Part shown: piece by piece, positions 24,386 through 32,688 of the stretch
Position numbering within the stretch: the first letter of the stretch is position 1
Layout of the letters: the number at the start of each line of letters is the position of its first letter
Assembly: GCF_030247185.1 (NCBI RefSeq)
Contig: NW_026682610.1
Span: 61,001 to 125,000 of the forward strand
Length of the DNA: 64,000 nucleotides
Source: Malaya genurostris
Taxonomy: Eukaryota > Arthropoda > Insecta > Diptera > Culicidae
Reading direction: 5' to 3'
Notes under the pieces: model-generated
The model's database searches: none
What the model was told of the DNA's origin: nothing
Seen by the model: the letters and a program-made list of their open reading frames with translations, nothing else
Program-made: the position numbers and the translations under genes

Positions 24386-25090
24386 ATAAAGTTACAACTT
24401 CTTACTGCGTCTCCGAAAGGTTCCATCAGTATCAGTAAATCCGAACTGCTGTTGGTACAATAAACCAATAACTCTGATAATTTTTCATACAACAGATCTT
24501 CCTTGCTGGTAAACATTTTCAGGAACACATTCAAAACACTACGTGTTTCCTTATTAATTAATCCGGAGACGACGAACAGAATGCAACTATCAGCTTCACG
24601 CGAAATCTGCGAAAAAAATGCGTTTTAAAATCATACTACAGTATTTTAAAAAATTTAGATTTTATCTTCTGCGTATACAACATCCATTGCCGTAACAGAT
24701 TTTCGTGTTGTTTGTTCAGGGTAAGTAACAGCATAACGAATAACATTTTCCGGGATCATCTTCAAACCATCGCGCGGTTTCCTTTTAAAATAATCCTGAA
24801 ATACGACGACGAACAGAATGCAACTATCAGCTTCACGCGAGATCTGCGAAAAAATGCGGTTTAAAATACCACAGTATTACAAAAAATTTAGATTTTACCT
24901 TTAGCGTATACAACATCCATTGCCGTCACAGATTTTCGTGTTGTTTGTTCAGCATAACGAATAACATTTTCCTGAATCATCTTCAAAACATCGCGCGTTT
25001 CCTTTTAAATTAATCCAGAAATACGACGAGGAACAGAATGCAACTATCAACTTGATGCGAAATCTGGTTTCGATGTTGGTATATTCAGAC
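24386..25090 (-). pseudogene. Histone-H4-derived repeat, right border of satellite array 1
   Basis: Minus strand, at least two H4-like segments. One reads RISGLI, a stop, KETRDVLKMIQENVIRYA, then a short gap and SVTAMDVVYAKG. The next (about 24790-24660) ends with RYAVTYPEQTTRKSVTAMD followed by VVYAEDK. They are separated by spacers that begin GTAAAATCTAAA and end CGCAG. A third segment (24534-24346) starts like H4 (KETRSVLNVFLKMF) but changes to a non-H4 tail, LLVYCTNSSSDLLILMEPFG. At the far end an ORF start MYFDVLGTLTKAAHVALMSE joins onto the H4-like part; I do not recognise it. Stops and frameshifts show decay. Canonical H4 is intronless, so the intron-like spacers are unusual. Confidence 0.7.
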
Positions 25091-25512
25091 ATCAACGCAA
25101 CATGTGCAGCCTTGGTAAGCGTTCCTAGGACATCGAAATACATTAAAAATAAAAAAGCTTATCATCAAGTTCAGCCAGTTAGTAGTGAATATAAAGCATC
25201 ACTCCTCCTTTATCCGGGCTTGTGACCGGCAGATACAATTTTCAATAGCATTTGGATAATACACTTCCTACCAATAGGACACTGTATTTTCTATTGAGAA
25301 CTGCTTTACTGGCGGAGTTACATGCATGGATTAGAATACAGGAATTATAAGGGATTAAGGAATACTATGGGGATACTATGGGCTTACACAAAAAACTAAC
25401 TACAGAGAATATAGCTAAAATTTAGCTTCTTCAATCATGGTTTACATTTCGCCACTTGTATTATGAAAGTATTAGCTGTAATGTAGCTTTTCTACTGTTC
25501 ATATACGAAGTC
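25091..25512. other. Spacer downstream of the MULE transposase; nothing recognised
   Basis: AT-rich sequence with no ORF and no repeat that I recognise. It may contain the element's 3' terminal region, but I could not find terminal inverted repeats shared with the 28951-29390 side. Confidence 0.4.
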
Positions 25513-28500
25513 TTAAGCCAATGTACCAGTTGAATCAAACATCTTCAAATGATGTTTTAAAGTGTTCAAGTTGGGTTCAAATTCATATTCCGTGTTTTTG
25601 CACATTTTGCAAAAAAATGAAACATATTGCAACCCATAGTTTGGGAGTTTCGCACACCTTGTATGCCACCATCTGTTACAGCCTTCGCAGAGTACCCATA
25701 TATCTTGCTTGCAAGAACGCGAGCTATCGGAAATGCTAGTAAAAGAAGACCACTCTTCAATTACACCACATCCTGCGCACATGTTTTCTACATTATCAGA
25801 GTTTATCATGATGGTTTGTAGAAAATGTTTTCTTAATGTTTTAGGACAGAAATTTGTCCTGTGCATTTCCTTGTCGGTGAGTTCAAGCTCTATGTTATTC
25901 AAGACATGAACACCGCAACTCGAGGTATCTGACTGCTGATGACAGTTCTTTTCAACTGGTTTTAGTTTCTCAATGAATTCGATAGCCTTCATAATGACTT
26001 CCTTATCTTCAAGAGTCTTCATGAGCTTTATTGATTTTAAAGTTTTCAAGAACTTCAAATACATTTGTCTAGACTTTTTCATTGAGTCATTTTTCATTGA
26101 GTCATAGAAAATGAAAACCATTTCTTTTTTATTGATAATGCTGACAGTGAAGTGGGAATTATTCAGCATTGGTAAAATAGTGATTTCAGAATCTATGAGT
26201 CTAGAACAAAGCCGCCGAACATTTATGGGCTCCATAGATTGAAATCCAAACAGCGAAGGTGTAAAATCGCAGCATAATATGTATGCATTTGGATGATACA
26301 TCTTGCACAATAACCGCACACAAAAGTCGACCAAGAAATTGGATAGCCAACTATCGTCAGTTATCAATGTCTTTAGGTCGCTATAGTTGAGATAATCGCC
26401 ATTAACTAGTGCCACTTTAACGTGATTACAATAACTGTTTCTAGTTATGTAATAATAGGCAGGATCTTTCATTAATCCATTGGGTAAAATATTTTTTTTC
26501 AGTTCTTTTATGAAACTTTTTGTGCCTTTAAACAATTCTTCGGAGGATTCATCGAATCCTCTGAAAATACTTGAATCATTTTCCGGCTCTTCAAGGATAT
26601 TTGCTTCGATATCTTGTGGCTCTTCAAGCTTTATGCTTAAATTGTTGAGCCGGATGTTTTCTTTGATATCTTCGTCTTTTTCTAGCTCTTCGAGTTCCAT
26701 GATCGGGCTTAAATCGTTTAGTCGATTTTTTTTCCCGATAGGTGTCAAGTTTTCATCACTTGACCAATATTTCTCCATAAGCTCGATGCTTTGTAATTCC
26801 TTTTCGCAAAAAGGTAACTTCCTTTTGCTTGTGCCTTTTTTGAAACTTTCTTTTGCCTTACGCAGGTCTGAAAGTTGCCATGCACTTTTACTCTTTTCAG
26901 TACTACTCATAGACGAATTTGAACTTTGACTGAACATCAAAGTTTTCTGCATTCGACGTTTGGTTTGGAGAGTAGATATCTTTTTATTTTTTGTTGATAA
27001 TGGAGTTGATGTAACCTGCAGCTCAGACTTCTTGTTCGACAAAACGTTTTTTGTTTTATTTCGAATCATTTTTGAGTTACAGCTTGCAGGTATATTAAGG
27101 TTGAATTGGATGATCATATCCTTTATTAATTCATCGTGAACATGAATTATGTAATCATCAATTCTAACTCGCGGTGTATCACCGATAAACTTACATTCGT
27201 CGATATAAGCTTTGATTATACGGTGATACCCTTCAATCACTCCATTATTGGCACGATTCATTTTTTGTTGTTCTTTAAGCGTCATACCCTTAAAATCTTT
27301 GGCAGTCAAAACTGGAGTCCAAAGCGGTAAATACGCAATATACTTTTTTAAAATAACAGTAATGAAGTTATTCATTACGTTATCATCTGTAAATTCAACA
27401 ATGCCTTCTTCATACAATGTATTTTTGTATATTTCAAGTCCTTTCTGATAGAACGGACTTGATTCATAAATGGTTTTGTATTGTGTTTGTTCAATATCAT
27501 TACCATTATCATTACCAAACAAGTTTTTATTGTCGTTGTACTCTTCAAACATTGGATCCTTCGTTAAATTGAACTCAGTAGCCAATGTATCATATGCCTT
27601 ATGTTTTTTGTTGGGCGTATCAACGATCAAAAATCGGAATAATAATTTCAATAAATGGTAGATTACATTTATCTCTTTAACATTGAAAAGTGAAGCCAAA
27701 GCAATTCTGCAAATTCGATTTTCTGGCTTCTCTTTTCCAATGTACTTGTCAATATCTTTATACATCAGTTTAGTTATATGTGAACTGCACAGTTTCACAA
27801 TAACATGTTCAACTGGTTTGCTATCCTTAATATCGCGGATCCATTGTTCGCAATTTCGGATATATTCCGTTAATGTCATCATATTGAACGATTGTACAAC
27901 AGCATTGATTTCAGCTAGTGAGAAATCAGTTGTAATCGTTCTAATAAATGATGAACATTTTCTGGTGGAATTACTAGCACAGAATTTTACTATAGACCTC
28001 AAATTCAGTTCTATATTTGATGTATGATGGTCTTCAGTAAAAAAACTGGCAATAGGAAACGGTTTGGCATTTTTGTCTGTTTCCACTATTTTAATATCTG
28101 CTACCATGCTGTACAGTAGCATCATGTGGTTTTTTATAGAGTACCATCTAGTGCCAGTTGCATCGAGATGGAAGTCCAGAGGCCCATCTCTAGATGTTAT
28201 TGCCAGAATTAAATTTAACTGCTCTTTTTTCATCAGTATGATGTTGCATGGTCGGTATTGCAAACTAAGTATAGAGCAAACACGTTCGTCGACCATTTTC
28301 ATCAACGCTAGGAAAACATCTTTATCGTATCGTAACTTTAGTCTGGCTTCACTGACAATTTGTCTCGCTGTGCCATCCGATACGCGTTTTCTTAGGTTCA
28401 AATCAACTTTGAATTCCTCAGTTTCCGCTAAATTTCGTGCTTGCTCACGAATATATAAACGAGGAATAGTTTTTAACATATCTTCTTGAACGATTACTCG

Positions 28501-28950
28501 TTCCTTGCCACGCATTTGGGACACCATATTTTTGGAATGATGCATAACCTCCATGTCATGGAGTATTTTGAACTCAATTGCGGTGTGGCCCTTAGTTGCG
28601 AAAGTTGCAATGAATATAAATCGTTTACATGTAGGGAACATGCAACGAGCAAATATTTTAATTGTTCGTACATTTTTTTTCATTGGGACATAATCTTTTA
28701 TGTCTTTAATGTACGCTTTACAGGTTGCATTCGGATGGCGTATCAAATCGTGATACGTGCTAAATGCAATTTGTTCTGCAAGGGTCTTCAATTTCATTCT
28801 TTGAGCATGCCCTTGCTTATATCGAATCAACTTTGATGTTTCAAGGTTGATAACTTTATTAAATTGCTCTCTTGTCCAGTAGCGTCTTTCTCCAGAATCG
28901 TAGAAGTCGCTCATAAGGAATGGCAATTCTCGATTATCTCTATTAGACAT
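25513..28950 (-). CDS. Intact Mutator-like (MULE-type) DDE transposase with C-terminal Ulp1 protease and PHD finger, 1145 aa
   Basis: Uninterrupted frame from the ATG at 28950 to the stop at 25513. Region 1 (residues 97-140) has Cys103, Cys108 and late His residues, like a WRKY/FLYWCH-type DNA-binding finger. Region 2 is a MULE-like DDE core: Asp263 in FHLDATGTRW, Asp342 in TTDFSLAEINAVV, a CSSH motif at 388-391, and Glu573 in NNGVIEGYHR. Region 3 (about 620-820) is a Lys/Ser- then Glu-rich linker. Region 4 (about 830-1050) is a C48 (Ulp1/SENP) peptidase with Trp868, His933, Asp950, Gln1006 and Cys1012 in QSDTSSCGVHV. Region 5 (1058-1117) is a C4HC3 PHD finger. It should bind transposon ends and cut and join DNA in the nucleus; the role of the protease is unproven. 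Alternatively it could be a KDZ-type relative, or a domesticated gene. The intact frame argues for recent activity or selection. Confidence 0.82.
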   Translation of the reverse strand: MSNRDNRELPFLMSDFYDSGERRYWTREQFNKVINLETSKLIRYKQGHAQRMKLKTLAEQIAFSTYHDLIRHPNATCKAYIKDIKDYVPMKKNVRTIKIFARCMFPTCKRFIFIATFATKGHTAIEFKILHDMEVMHHSKNMVSQMRGKERVIVQEDMLKTIPRLYIREQARNLAETEEFKVDLNLRKRVSDGTARQIVSEARLKLRYDKDVFLALMKMVDERVCSILSLQYRPCNIILMKKEQLNLILAITSRDGPLDFHLDATGTRWYSIKNHMMLLYSMVADIKIVETDKNAKPFPIASFFTEDHHTSNIELNLRSIVKFCASNSTRKCSSFIRTITTDFSLAEINAVVQSFNMMTLTEYIRNCEQWIRDIKDSKPVEHVIVKLCSSHITKLMYKDIDKYIGKEKPENRICRIALASLFNVKEINVIYHLLKLLFRFLIVDTPNKKHKAYDTLATEFNLTKDPMFEEYNDNKNLFGNDNGNDIEQTQYKTIYESSPFYQKGLEIYKNTLYEEGIVEFTDDNVMNNFITVILKKYIAYLPLWTPVLTAKDFKGMTLKEQQKMNRANNGVIEGYHRIIKAYIDECKFIGDTPRVRIDDYIIHVHDELIKDMIIQFNLNIPASCNSKMIRNKTKNVLSNKKSELQVTSTPLSTKNKKISTLQTKRRMQKTLMFSQSSNSSMSSTEKSKSAWQLSDLRKAKESFKKGTSKRKLPFCEKELQSIELMEKYWSSDENLTPIGKKNRLNDLSPIMELEELEKDEDIKENIRLNNLSIKLEEPQDIEANILEEPENDSSIFRGFDESSEELFKGTKSFIKELKKNILPNGLMKDPAYYYITRNSYCNHVKVALVNGDYLNYSDLKTLITDDSWLSNFLVDFCVRLLCKMYHPNAYILCCDFTPSLFGFQSMEPINVRRLCSRLIDSEITILPMLNNSHFTVSIINKKEMVFIFYDSMKNDSMKKSRQMYLKFLKTLKSIKLMKTLEDKEVIMKAIEFIEKLKPVEKNCHQQSDTSSCGVHVLNNIELELTDKEMHRTNFCPKTLRKHFLQTIMINSDNVENMCAGCGVIEEWSSFTSISDSSRSCKQDIWVLCEGCNRWWHTRCAKLPNYGLQYVSFFCKMCKNTEYEFEPNLNTLKHHLKMFDSTGTLA

Positions 28951-29396
28951 TGCCTCTTTTTTGTCGTGAATACGACTTACTTTACTATGGGGCGCCTTTT
29001 CAAAATTTACCCTCTGAGAGAGTGATAAGTTTTTGATCGTGAATATCTCCTGTTATATCTAACGAATCAACATAATTCTTGCTACATGCCATCGGAAATA
29101 TGATCACAATTTTATGATAAAACTTTCAGTTGTGTGACATATTCTTAAATAGTTCACAATGAAACTTTTCTGAAATGTTTGGTATAAACGAGTATCAAAG
29201 AGGATAATTCATATGGCGCGTTTGCCTTTCTCGTATTTTGAAAGCTCATAGCTCAGTGATCTGTAGAAGGATTTATATAATCTAACTACCATTAGAATCG
29301 AAAATCTTCAACTTGAACGTGTATCACAACAATATTGAAGTTTTTCAATAGTACACTATTGAAAAACCTGTTTGATTTAACCCATGACAGCACCAG
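28951..29396. other. Spacer upstream of MULE ORF and histone pseudogene promoter
   Basis: No ORF is visible. It includes a small hairpin (GTCGTGAATACGAC, about 28963-28976) just upstream of the transposase ATG, which could lie in its 5' leader. The right part runs into the histone-type promoter and probably represents old histone-cluster spacer. Confidence 0.35.
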
Positions 29397-29447
29397 CCAA
29401 TCAGAACGCGAGATGTCTGTATCTATACAAGAGCATCCATATAAAAG
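29397..29447 (+). promoter_or_regulatory. Histone-type promoter (CCAAT and TATA boxes) of a decayed H2B gene
   Basis: CCAATCAG at 29397-29404 and TATAAAAG at 29440-29447 are correctly ordered upstream of the H2B-like start at 29574. The TATA-to-ATG distance (about 127 bp) is longer than at the second H2B-like copy (about 80 bp), suggesting an insertion in the leader. Confidence 0.5.
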
Positions 29448-29573
29448 TTGAATGGTTCACTTTTCCTATCATTTGCTGAGCAATTCTTCCCGAAACAAGA
29501 CACACGACAGCAACATCGAGGACCTGTCGTCTCATTGTTTCCCGATATGAATGCACGAGACACCGTCAGCACA

Positions 29574-29697
29574 ATGACACCGAAAAAGGCAGCCAAAAAG
29601 TCCAGCAAGGCCCATTGCCGAAACAAGACACACACGAGAACCATCTCAGATCTCAATATTTCCTACCAAAAGATTCATCAAGATGGGAGTTAAAATA
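29574..29697 (+). pseudogene. Histone H2B pseudogene fragment 1
   Basis: ATG at 29574 opens MTPKKAAKKSSKAHCRN, matching the H2B N-terminus (MAPKTSGKAAKKSGKAQKN type) with small deletions. The frame then drifts to YQKIHQDGS, which may recall the H2B YKVLKQVHPDTGIS region, and stops at about 29691. The histone-fold body is missing, so no functional H2B can be made. The leader CGAGACACCGTCAGCACA is nearly identical to that of the second copy at 30482. Confidence 0.6.
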
Positions 29698-29815
29698 ATT
29701 TGCACCGTCACTAACACATTGAATTACGAACGGCAATGCGAAAGCGAAAGTGATGATTTTGAACACATCTTTATACTAGTTTACAAATATGTCGTGCGAA
29801 ACAGATTTGCCACAG
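29697..29815 (+). repeat. Direct repeat tail, copy 1 (shared with 30511-30645)
   Basis: About 90-120 bp beginning CACCGTCACTAACACATT and continuing through GAAAGCGAAAGTGATGAT to an ACTAGT region is almost identical to 30511-30600. Both copies directly follow truncated H2B starts, so the same chimeric unit (H2B start plus tail) is present twice. Confidence 0.75.
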
Positions 29816-30001
29816 ATCAATATGTATTTTTGTCGCGATTACTTTAGTATGCGGCCGAAAACAAAAATTGTTAGAACAAATGTTTCCACTTGATTTGCGC
29901 ATTCTACTTTCCAGGCGTATCAGAACTGGCTAAACTTAAAGCTATTCTAAATATTTCTTTATCACAGTGATGTGGTCATCCTGAAAAGGACGGGGTTTTC
30001 A
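29816..30001. other. Short spacer, nothing recognised
   Basis: AT-rich sequence between the tail repeat and the H2A remnant, without ORF. It may include the remains of the H2A 3' flank. Confidence 0.35.
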
Positions 30002-30255
30002 ACGGATGGCCAGCTGCAGATGGCGAGGGATGATTTTCGTTTTCGTTGTCATGGGCAGCGTTACCGGTCAACTCCAACACTTCGGCAACCAAGTACTCCA
30101 TCACTGCCGCCAGATAGACCAATGCACCAGCACTGACACGCTCGGCGTAGTTCCCCTTCCGAGGCAAACGATGGATTCTGCCGCCAACTGGGCACTTCAG
30201 ACCAGCACGGTTTGAGCGGGACTTTACCTTGCCCTTAATTGTTCCTCCACAACAT
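30002..30255 (-). pseudogene. Histone H2A pseudogene
   Basis: Minus-strand pieces match H2A: KGKVKSRSNRAGLKCPVGGR then IHRL and RKGNYAERVSAGALVYLAAV, MEYLVAEVLELTGNAAHDN, and after a frameshift IIPRHLQLAIR followed at once by a stop. The ATG (30255-30253) is out of frame with the first match, the PVGR motif has an extra Gly, Arg in NAARDN has become His, and the C-terminal roughly 40 residues are lost. It therefore cannot encode H2A. It is divergently oriented relative to the H2B-like start at 30482, as in insect histone clusters. Confidence 0.88.
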
Positions 30256-30481
30256 GCTGCTAGCAGCTCGACGACCCATTCAGTATTACTGGCTGCCGCT
30301 CTGCTAACTCTCTCTTTTATATCGTTTCACTGTTTCCCGTTCTGCGTATAGGAAAGAAATTCTAACAAAGGGGACGTCCTACCGTGCTACCACTAGCACG
30401 TATAAAAGGAAATGTGATGTGAGAAATAGCGTCATTTAAGTTAAAGCAGCTACTCTGTACGTACGAGACACCGTCAGAACG
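30256..30481. promoter_or_regulatory. Divergent H2A-H2B promoter remnant
   Basis: About 225 bp between the H2A pseudogene start (minus strand) and the H2B-like ATG (plus strand). TATA-like boxes face both ways: GATATAAAAG on the minus strand (about 30313-30322) for H2A and TATAAAAGG at 30401-30409 on the plus strand for H2B. Spacing and symmetry are those of a histone divergent pair. Confidence 0.65.
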
Positions 30482-30512
30482 ATGGCTCCGAAAACAGGTA
30501 GAAAAACAGATT
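30482..30512 (+). pseudogene. Histone H2B pseudogene fragment 2 (start only)
   Basis: ATG at 30482 gives MAPKTGRKT, the start of H2B, about 80 bp after a TATA box and after the leader GAGACACCGTCAGAACG. Similarity ends after some ten codons, where the tail repeat begins. It is a truncated gene start. Confidence 0.6.
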
Positions 30513-30645
30513 TGTACCGTCACTAACACATTCAATTACGAACGGCAATGCGAAAGCGAAAGTGATGATGTTGAACACATCTTTATACTAGTATGGGGTC
30601 GTGTGAAAATATGCCATGCGAAACAGGGTTGCCATATATACAGGT
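30511..30645 (+). repeat. Direct repeat tail, copy 2
   Basis: Second copy of the tail described at 29697-29815. It continues into GCCATGCGAAACAGGGTTGC, weakly matching the first copy's GTCGTGCGAAACAGATTTGC, so the homologous stretch is about 130 bp. Confidence 0.7.
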
Positions 30646-30652
30646 TAATCTG

Positions 30653-30686
30653 TATTATTATTATTATTACTATCATTATTATTATT
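30653..30686. repeat. (ATT)n microsatellite
   Basis: Imperfect run of about eleven ATT triplets with one ACT and one ATC interruption. Confidence 0.85.
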
Positions 30687-31073
30687 AGAATCACTCTTGC
30701 ATACCGAAGATCGTAGATACATTTCAGACCAGGCCATTGCAATTGTCTCGTACTGAAATTTCGAGAAGAATCAGATATCTTCGAACTTCATAGCTTCAAT
30801 AAAAATAAACTACAAATTTGTCGTACCTAGCTTCCTATATTAGCAAATTAAAAAGGAATTGTTTCAAGTTTGGAATATATAGTTGTAGAATAGTAGCTGT
30901 TTAATGTAACTAATCTGTACTTTAATGTAGGTGTATCGCTTCAAATTCTATTAGTGAAAAAGAGTAAAGCTTGCACAATTCATACAATCAATCAACTAAC
31001 TGATATTCGGAAAAGTGATGGGAGCGTGTCGTTTTTTCGTATTAACGACATCCAGTTATGTCTCTGACATTAC
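30687..31073. other. Spacer, nothing recognised; may hold a downstream exon of the unknown gene
   Basis: No ORF of note. If the donor-like site at the end of the 31074-31817 ORF is used, the next exon on the minus strand should lie here or further left, but I could not identify it. Confidence 0.3.
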
Positions 31074-31817
31074 TCACCCGCCTTTTTTTTCACTGTTATT
31101 CAAAACAGTGCATGGACGCATAGGTTCGTTTTTGAGTGTTGTGGCCATTTCCTGTGTGAATGGCTCACTGAAATCACTCTCTTCGAACATAGCGTTCATG
31201 TCATCAATATGACTAGAGGTCATCGAGACTTTTTCAAATCGCTTAGTAGCAGCGTCGATGGCAACTAAAGCCATGTCATCAAAATCTTGATTTTGATTGG
31301 CGTTGGTTGTCTCAATAAAAATGTCTGATACACATGCAGTGACACTTTTAGAGAATATTTGCATATCCCTGGCCAACGTATTTGCTTCCATGAAAATGGA
31401 AGAACTTTCAGTTGGCTTCTTTGGGAATGAAATATTACCAACTATAGCCGTTTCCTCAAAATCTTGATTGGCGTTGCTTGTTTGAACAATATTTTCTGAT
31501 ATGTTTGCAGTAACGCTCTCAGAAAATATTTGTATATCCCTGACCAACGTACTCGCATCCATGCAAATGGAAACGCGTTCAGTTGGCTTCTTCGGGATGG
31601 AAGTATTAAAACTTGCTTGAAGTTCTTTCTTCAATTTATTTCGCAAGTTTAATACTTTGAAGCGATTTTTTTGGTTGCATTTTATACCCAACACTTTGAA
31701 CACTTCATTATCGTGCGAGAACTCTTTCTCGAACCAATTCATACCGTACTTTTGGGCACAGTATGATATAAATTTTTCTTTTTGAGAAATTGAAAAACTT
31801 ACCTGAAATCTAGCCAT
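31074..31817 (-). CDS. Unknown protein, 247 codons, with an internal tandem duplication; possibly an exon of a larger gene
   Basis: I do not recognise this family. The N-terminal part (residues 8-70) is charged and contains EKFISYCAQKYGMNWFEKEF and a basic stretch (RFKVLNLRNKLKKELQ), perhaps a small DNA-binding region. Residues about 75-180 contain two copies of a roughly 55-residue module: KKPTERVSICMDASTLVRDI...TSNANQDFEETAIV and KKPTESSSIFMEANTLARDM...TTNANQNQDFDDMALV. The C-terminus is acidic, then Lys-rich. The apparent stop TGA lies inside GGTGAGTAAT, a good splice donor, and the start region contains CAGGTAAGT, so real exon limits may differ. It lies 2.1 kb upstream of the transposase on the same strand and could be an accessory transposon protein or a host gene; neither is shown. 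Confidence 0.5.
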   Translation of the reverse strand: MARFQVSFSISQKEKFISYCAQKYGMNWFEKEFSHDNEVFKVLGIKCNQKNRFKVLNLRNKLKKELQASFNTSIPKKPTERVSICMDASTLVRDIQIFSESVTANISENIVQTSNANQDFEETAIVGNISFPKKPTESSSIFMEANTLARDMQIFSKSVTACVSDIFIETTNANQNQDFDDMALVAIDAATKRFEKVSMTSSHIDDMNAMFEESDFSEPFTQEMATTLKNEPMRPCTVLNNSEKKGG

Positions 31818-32130
31818 TCTGAAAAAAAAAACGTACTATTTATACTAAATAAAAAATCCTATTGTTAGTTCACAATATTTAATATACTTTACCCTATAAC
31901 CCAGCACTTCCAGGGGCTTAAAAACACGAATGACCCCAAATCACAACCAGAAAATCAAACAAACACTGGATTATTGAAATTTTATGATATCGTGGATATT
32001 AGCTGGATATTATCAGCCTTCAATATTTTTGATCCTCTAAAAAGCCTCCTAACTGCTCTACTGAACAATGGCCCCTCCTTGCAGCAATTGTATCTTTTGA
32101 TGGATAATTTACCAATGATAATCGAAAATA
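31818..32130. other. Spacer upstream of the non-LTR fragment
   Basis: AT-rich. An open frame from 31974 reads into the endonuclease fragment, but the part before 32131 has no endonuclease similarity and may be the element's 5' leader or flanking DNA. Confidence 0.35.
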
Positions 32131-32405
32131 TGATCATTGTGCTTCAGTGGAATTGCAGAAGTATCATCCCAAAACTTGATTCTTTCAAACACTTAATACA
32201 TACTCGTAACTGCGATGTATTCTCCTTGAGTGAAACTTGGCTGACTTCTAACATCAACCTCGACTTCCATAATTTCAACATAATCCGCCTGGATCGAGAA
32301 GACTCTTATGGAGGGGTACTTTTAGGGATCAAAAAGTGTTATTCATTTTATCGTATTAACCTCCCCTCGACACCGGGAATTGAAGTTGTCTCTCGCCTAA
32401 TTAAT
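32131..32405 (+). pseudogene. Non-LTR retrotransposon endonuclease fragment
   Basis: The frame from ATG at 32131 gives IIVLQWNCRSIIPKLDSF, then CDVFSLSETWLTSN and IIRLDREDSYGGVLLGIKK. These are the first motifs of the apurinic-type endonuclease of Jockey/I-like non-LTR elements (Asn in QWNCRS, Glu in SETWL, RxDR...GG). The domain is cut short at the centre of the perfect palindrome 32340-32471, and the catalytic C-terminal motifs are absent. The reverse transcriptase fragment follows directly after the palindrome in the same orientation, so both belong to one broken copy. Confidence 0.75.
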
Positions 32406-32471
32406 ATTAATTAGGCGAGAGACAACTTCAATTCCCGGTGTCGAGGGGAGGTTAATACGATAAAATGAATA
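32340..32471. repeat. 132 bp perfect palindrome (66 bp arms, no spacer)
   Basis: Bases 32340-32405 are exactly repeated in inverted orientation at 32406-32471, centred on TTAAT|ATTAA. The left arm is endonuclease coding sequence and the right arm is its reversed copy, joined to reverse transcriptase sequence. Pairing fails at 32339/32472. Confidence 0.95.
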
Positions 32472-32472
32472 T

Positions 32473-32688
32473 CTATGTAATTTATTCAACAAGTTTCTCG
32501 AGGGTAATATTATCACCATTCAAAAACCTGGGAAAACAGCCTCCGATCACAATTCGTATCGACAGATTGCTATGCTTTCCTGTATTCGGAAAATGTTGGA
32601 GAAAATGATTCTCTTCCGTTTAGATAATTGGGTCAAGACAAATGGATTGCTTTCAGATACACAATTTGGGTTCCACCTATTCGTGCGA
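32473..32688 (+). pseudogene. Non-LTR retrotransposon reverse transcriptase fragment
   Basis: One open frame gives LEGNIITIQKPGKTASDHNS, then YRQIAMLSCIRKMLEKMILF and NGLLSDTQFGF, matching the first conserved blocks (IxxPKPGK...SYRPISLLSCxxKxLEK...GLLPDTQFGF) of Jockey/I-type reverse transcriptases. The catalytic FADD block and everything downstream are missing, and roughly 150 codons expected between endonuclease and this block are replaced by the palindrome arm. A dead fragment. Confidence 0.82.

Noticed and set aside
26480..28489. Plus-strand ORFs opposite the MULE transposase
   Set aside because: Shadow frames of a long coding sequence; no motifs.
25091..29390. Terminal inverted repeats for the MULE element
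   Set aside because: The shared phrase ACTATGGGG at both sides is in direct, not inverted, orientation, and no 9 bp duplication was found; ends remain unknown.
29683..29848. 54-codon plus-strand ORF after the H2B fragment
   Set aside because: It overlaps the tail repeat, is broken in the second copy and resembles no histone region.
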